A stretch of 11,363 bases of DNA from Ophioceras dolichostomum. Its lineage: Eukaryota; Ascomycota; Sordariomycetes; Magnaporthales; Ophioceraceae. Within the stretch, counting starts at the first letter, position 1. Each line of letters starts with the position of its first letter. The DNA is taken from assembly GCA_003049485.1 (NCBI GenBank), contig PYST01000613.1:1-11363 (forward strand). The letters run 5' to 3'. The notes under the pieces were generated by a model, which saw only the letters and a program-made list of their open reading frames with translations, did not search any database and had not been told where the DNA came from. Of the stretch, positions 8,155 through 11,363 are shown piece by piece. The translations under genes were made by a program, and so were the position numbers.

Positions 8155-9637
8155 TTAGGTAGCAACAGCCCCCGGTTGCATCATATTCAAAAGCTCGATG
8201 CCACGACTATCTGCTCCTTGCGCGTTTCCGGCCACAATAGCAGTAGCAGTAGCTGGAGGAGGAGGAGGAGCCCTCGGCTCCATGTTGTGGATCGCGTTGG
8301 CCAAGCTGACGTACTGTATCCTCAACACTTTCTAATACCACCACCCAAGGCAGGTGTTGACGACCAGGAACGCGGTGCCCGCGATGCCGGTGCTGAGCCA
8401 CACAGCCCTTGCGATGTCGAGCTGTTCGCTCGTGCCTTGGTTCCAGAAGATTTCTGCGTCCTAATGATCCAGGTCCATCCAGAACTTAATCTAAGCAGGC
8501 CAGAGAAAGGAGGAAAATAGCAGGTAATTAGACTGTTGGTTAGTTGACGAGTCAGGATTACGGAACCGCACGCACGACAGCAATACTCTTCAGGCGCTTG
8601 TCGGGGCTGTGTTCTGTCGCTAGGCTCTTGGACGAGATCTGGTGTCTTACCGATACGCTGCAGAGGCAGTTTCGCAGCACCCCCACAAGGTAGGCCGCTG
8701 TGGACAAAACTGAGCGTCAGCCATCGCGTTTAGTGCGGCTGGAGGGGAGAAATGCATAAGCCATGAGTACGCAATTACGGGTACGCTTGCTTGTGCCACC
8801 AACAGATGCCAAGCAAGCAAACGAAGCTGCGGGTATGAACAGGGCAGACCATACCGTCACAGACATTGTCGAAGCTCGTCTCCGCACTGGGCGGTCATCA
8901 CTTCCATCATTGGTCATGGAATCGTACCTCCAGAATAGCCACCTCATCAGCCAAAGCACGATAAGCACCACTTGGGATACGCCATAGATCAGCGAGATCA
9001 TGGCTTTGCATCCGACGCCAGTTCGGGGCGTAGTGAAGCTGGGAGTAAAGCCATGTCAGCATGAGTATGTTGAAATGGTGGCTGACAAGCTAGGTATCAA
9101 GCAGAGGAAGGCTAGTTGATGACGGCACCTGACAGTAAAAGCAAGAGAAACGGGCACCACGATGAGAACAAGGGCGGTTGCAGTAGCGCAGAGACCGATG
9201 GATCCGAAGGGAATGAGTTCGAGGAATCCTTTGTCCAAGCGGTGCGCGAGTTCCGGGCATTCACTTGCCAGCCTTGCCACCCACTTTGCCTTGGTTGATC
9301 CTCGATCCTACATCCATGCGGGCTTGTACTGAGACCGCGGGTAAGTCGACGGGTATGCCCTGTCGAGCGCCCCCCTTGTTGCCAACAGCGCCGTTCTGGA
9401 GATGGTTCCTTCTTCCGGCGAAGATGTATCCCGGACGAGAGTTGGGCTTGCGGGAGGACCGCCCATGCTGGTGTCACATGCGGGCTCCCAGATTGTCGGA
9501 TCGTTGGCGGAGAGCAGGAGGCAGTTGACCAGGGCAACGTGGGGGATAATCATCCACAGCATCCCTATCGCGAGCTGATGGGAGGTGGTACTGTGCAGGG
9601 ACTTTTTGCTAGCCGCCTGCCGCCTGCCGCCTGCCAC
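8155..9637 (-). pseudogene. Decayed four-exon multi-pass membrane protein gene
   Basis: Four phase-consistent pieces: exon to 9129; intron 9128-9039 (GTGCCG, CTGAC branch, CAG); exon 9038-8791; intron ending CAG at 8698; exon 8697-8651; intron 8650-8491 (GTAAGA, CTAAC, TAG); exon 8490-8155 ending TAA. Hydrophobic segments: GMLWMIIPHVALVNCLLL, IPFGSIGLCATATALVLIVV, ISLIYGVSQVVLIVLWLM, SALFIPAASFACLASVGG and STGIAGTAFLVVNTCLGWWY. Linking motifs include SQYKPAWM, TPRTGVGC and LVGVLRNCLCSVS. A Pro- and Ala-rich tail closes it. This resembles an uncharacterised fungal multi-pass membrane family that I cannot name or assign a function to. Three in-frame TAGs interrupt it (9310-9308, 8463-8461, 8334-8332). 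The frame stays open upstream of 9637 as far as the transposon edge near 9720, with no ATG, so the 5' end may lie beyond the pogo insertion or be lost. Second intron donor ambiguous (GC at 8790 or a nearby GT). Confidence 0.68.
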
Positions 9638-9660
9638 CTGCCGCCTGCCACCTGCTGCCT
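9612..9660. repeat. Minisatellite, seven units of 7 bp (GCCGCCT)
   Basis: Exactly seven units fill 49 bp: GCCGCCT three times, then GCCACCT, GCCGCCT, GCCACCT, GCTGCCT. Every variant changes only the central CG, to CA or TG. The array overlaps the upstream open part of the minus-strand membrane pseudogene, where it would encode Gly/Arg/Gln/Ala-rich sequence. Confidence 0.85.
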
Positions 9661-9721
9661 GCGAAAGACCGGGCCACGAGCCTAGAGGCTTGGTGGATGA
9701 GGAAGCGGTAATGTTGGCTTA

Positions 9722-9747
9722 AGTCAAGCCCCCCCACAACCGGCCAC
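9722..9747 (+). repeat. Left terminal inverted repeat of the pogo/Fot1 element
   Basis: Starts AGTCAAG, then seven C and ACAACCGGCCAC. The last 19 bases (9729-9747) are matched exactly in inverted form at the window's right edge. The first seven bases cannot be verified because the partner lies outside the window, but AGTCA-type ends after TA are usual for fungal Fot1/pogo elements. Confidence 0.75.
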
Positions 9748-9753
9748 ATACAT

Positions 9754-11309
9754 ATGCCTCTTCCCGTTCGCAAGGCCGCCCTCGATTGGGGAGTCCCGAG
9801 GACTACCCTCCAGGACCGCCTTCACGGCGCCATCCCGATGCGTCAGGCAAAAGCCGGTACTCAGCGCCTAAGTCCGACTCTGAAGGATCGTCTGGAGAAC
9901 TGGGTGCTTACCCAAGCGGCTGCAGCGCTCCCACCAACCCACGCTGAGCTACGCTTTATCGCGGAGGAGATCCTCTCCCGCCAGGGGGACCCCGTGAAGC
10001 TCGGGAAGCGTTGGGTAACCAACTTCATGAAGAAATACCCTTCTCTCAAGTCCCAGAAGGCTAGAAAAATCGATTTCCAGCGCCTCAACGGAGCTACCAC
10101 CGAGGGATCAAAAACTGGTGGCCTCGCCTCCACCTCCCTGAGATCGAGGTCATCAAACCGGAAAACCGGTGGAACGTCGACGAGGCCGGTATCATGGAGG
10201 GTATCGGAGGCAACGGTATCGTCCTAGGTGCTAGCCACGCGCGTGCGCTGCAACGGAAAGCCCCGGGAACGCGTGCCTGGACCTCCTTTATCGAGTGCAT
10301 CAGCGCTACCGGCCGTCACCTCCCACCCCTAGTTATTTTCAAGGGTAGCTCGGTCCAACAACAGTGGCTTCCTACGGAGCTGGCCGGCATGGAGGACTGG
10401 AAGTTCACCGCGACGAAAAACGGGTGGACGAACAATGAAACGGCCGAACACTGGCTCAAAGAGGTGTTCCTACTAGCTACCCAACCGGCCCCTGGAGAGA
10501 GGCGCTTGTTGTTGCTGGACGGCCACGCGAGCCACGTTTCCATGCAATTCATGAGCCTTTGTATCAAGAATAACGTCCAATGCGTTTATCTCCCAGCCCA
10601 CGCGTCCCACGTCTTGCAGCCTCTCGACCTGGGGGTTTTCAGCAGCCTCAAGCGGGCTTACCGGACCGGGATCGATCATCAAGGGCAATTCTACGCCTCG
10701 ACCGTTATTGAGAAGCGCCTGTTTCTCCAGACGTACCGGGAGGCCAGAGATATCGCTTTGACGCACTCCAATATAGCCTCTGGGTTCAAAGCGACGGAGA
10801 TGTGGCCGGTCAATATGGCTAAGCCATTGATGAGCCGCCTCCTCCTGGAAAACGAAGACCAGAGGCGAGCAACGCGGTTTGGGAATAGCCTCAACGGGGC
10901 TCCCGACCTTCCGGCTCGATCCTCCTTTATTGAGGAGACCTCCGCAGTCGTCTGGACTACCCCAACCAAAGCCACGGAGGTGGCTACACAGATGCGTGAG
11001 ATGGGCACCCACTACGGCAACAACTCCACCACGCGTTTGTTGTTTTCCAAGGTCCAAAAAGCCATGGATCGCAAAGACTACGACTTGGCTATGCTAGATC
11101 ACGAAAACCGAATTCTCCAGGCTTGTATCGAAAGCCTCCAGCCGCAAATCCGGAAGAAGGTCAACCCAGACCCCAATGCGGCCTTTGCGACCGTGGCGGA
11201 GGTGCACAGGGCGCAGGCGAAGGCCGGGAGGGTGGGAATAGCTTCAGAAGATGACGGAGATGCATCAGACGAGGAATCAATTGAAGAGGAGATTGTTGCG
11301 TTGGGCTAG
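9754..11309 (+). pseudogene. pogo/Fot1-type DDE transposase, frameshifted and N-terminally short
   Basis: Transposases of this family cut and paste the element at TA sites. The first frame (9754 to about 10106) has the end of a psq-type helix-turn-helix (RKAALDWGVPRTTLQDRLHG, residues 6-25) and a CENP-B-type domain (about 38-107, including HAELRFIAEEIL and WVTNFMKKYPSL). A one-base loss at the GGG of 10104-10106 shifts the frame. From there another frame continues with NWWPRLHLPEIEVIKPENRW to a TAG at 11307-11309. The catalytic triad is intact: Asp in WNVDEAG (10179-10181), LLLLDGHASH (10518-10520) and QPLDLGVF (10626-10628), with 35 residues between the last two. A C-terminal helical stretch and KKVNPDPNAAF follow, then an acidic tail. 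The total is about 518 codons. The N-terminus lacks the first part of the usual helix-turn-helix, so this copy is probably not autonomous. Confidence 0.85.
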
Positions 11310-11344
11310 ACGTGGTTGTAGATAGCCTCTTGGGATCTCCGTTG

Positions 11345-11363
11345 GTGGCCGGTTGTGGGGGGG
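11345..11363 (-). repeat. Right terminal inverted repeat (partial) of the pogo/Fot1 element
   Basis: GTGGCCGGTTGT plus seven G is the exact reverse complement of 9729-9747. The outermost seven bases and the flanking TA are beyond the window edge. Confidence 0.85.

Larger units (their letters stand above)
9722..11363 (+). mobile_element. pogo/Fot1-type (Tc1/mariner superfamily) DNA transposon, right end cut by window
   Basis: The left end starts AGTCAAGCCCCCCCAC at 9722, just after a TA at 9720-9721 that fits the TA target of this superfamily. A 19-bp inverted match joins 9729-9747 to 11345-11363, the last base of the window. The inner sequence carries one transposase gene with a CENP-B-like DNA-binding domain and a DDD catalytic core. 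Only six bases separate the left repeat from the transposase ATG, and 35 separate its stop from the right repeat, so the element is compact at about 1.65 kb. The right end should continue with GCTTGACT-like bases and a TA outside the window (inference). Confidence 0.85.

Noticed and set aside
8176..8520. 114-codon plus-strand open frame with a Ser/Arg run
   Set aside because: It is the complement of the last exon of the membrane pseudogene; the low-complexity run is the reverse of its Pro/Ala tract.
8332..9310. Stop-codon recoding (TAG read as an amino acid) in the membrane gene
   Set aside because: All three stops are TAG, which is suggestive. But other genes here end in TAG or TGA normally (the transposase ends in TAG), and no nuclear code of filamentous ascomycetes reassigns TAG. 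Mutation decay is simpler.
10473..11057. 194-codon minus-strand open frame opposite the transposase
   Set aside because: It lies entirely within the catalytic domain coding region on the plus strand and shows no independent features.
1..11363. tRNA, rRNA or CRISPR array
   Set aside because: No B-box-like tRNA core in a foldable context, no rRNA-like conserved blocks and no regularly spaced repeats with unique spacers were seen on reading both strands.

Overview
The window looks like nuclear DNA of a filamentous ascomycete (Pezizomycotina, possibly Sordariomycetes). It has spliced genes with GT...AG introns and CTAAC/CTGAC branch sites, a pyrimidine-rich promoter tract, a copia-like LTR, and a pogo/Fot1-type transposon. 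It reads as a transposon-rich accessory stretch holding one clearly intact gene. All calls come from reading the sequence; no database search was possible.

Layout: (1) 1-239, the C-terminal tail of an unidentified acidic protein, running in from outside the window. (2) 240-667, non-coding DNA with degenerate TGATGATTT repeats and a 16-bp direct repeat, possibly the end of an unidentified transposon. (3) 673-901, a 229-bp solo LTR with a perfect 5-bp target duplication (CCGGC). (4) 907-4603, plus strand, a multi-exon F-box-like gene with good splice sites in its 3' half but two apparent frameshifts, and a 5' end next to the LTR. (5) 5026-6847, minus strand, a two-exon, 571-residue MUP1-type amino acid (methionine) permease that looks intact, with two short upstream ORFs in its leader. 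(6) 6848-8154, about 1.3 kb without a credible gene, containing the permease promoter side and a few short repeats. (7) 8155-9637, minus strand, a decayed four-exon multi-pass membrane protein gene with three in-frame TAG codons, each explicable by one CpA-to-TpA transition. (8) 9612-9660, a 7 x 7-bp minisatellite whose variants are all CpG transitions. (9) 9722 to the window end, a pogo/Fot1 element with matching terminal inverted repeats, a single-nucleotide frameshift and a transposase lacking its expected N-terminus.

The genes do not form a pathway. The permease is probably the only functional protein here. The rest records transposon insertion, point-mutation decay (consistent with RIP or methylcytosine deamination) and frameshifting. 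I found no clear evidence of a new multi-gene system. The most informative signals are the mutation signature in the membrane pseudogene and minisatellite, the exactly resolvable transposon footprints, and the hidden exons of the F-box gene.
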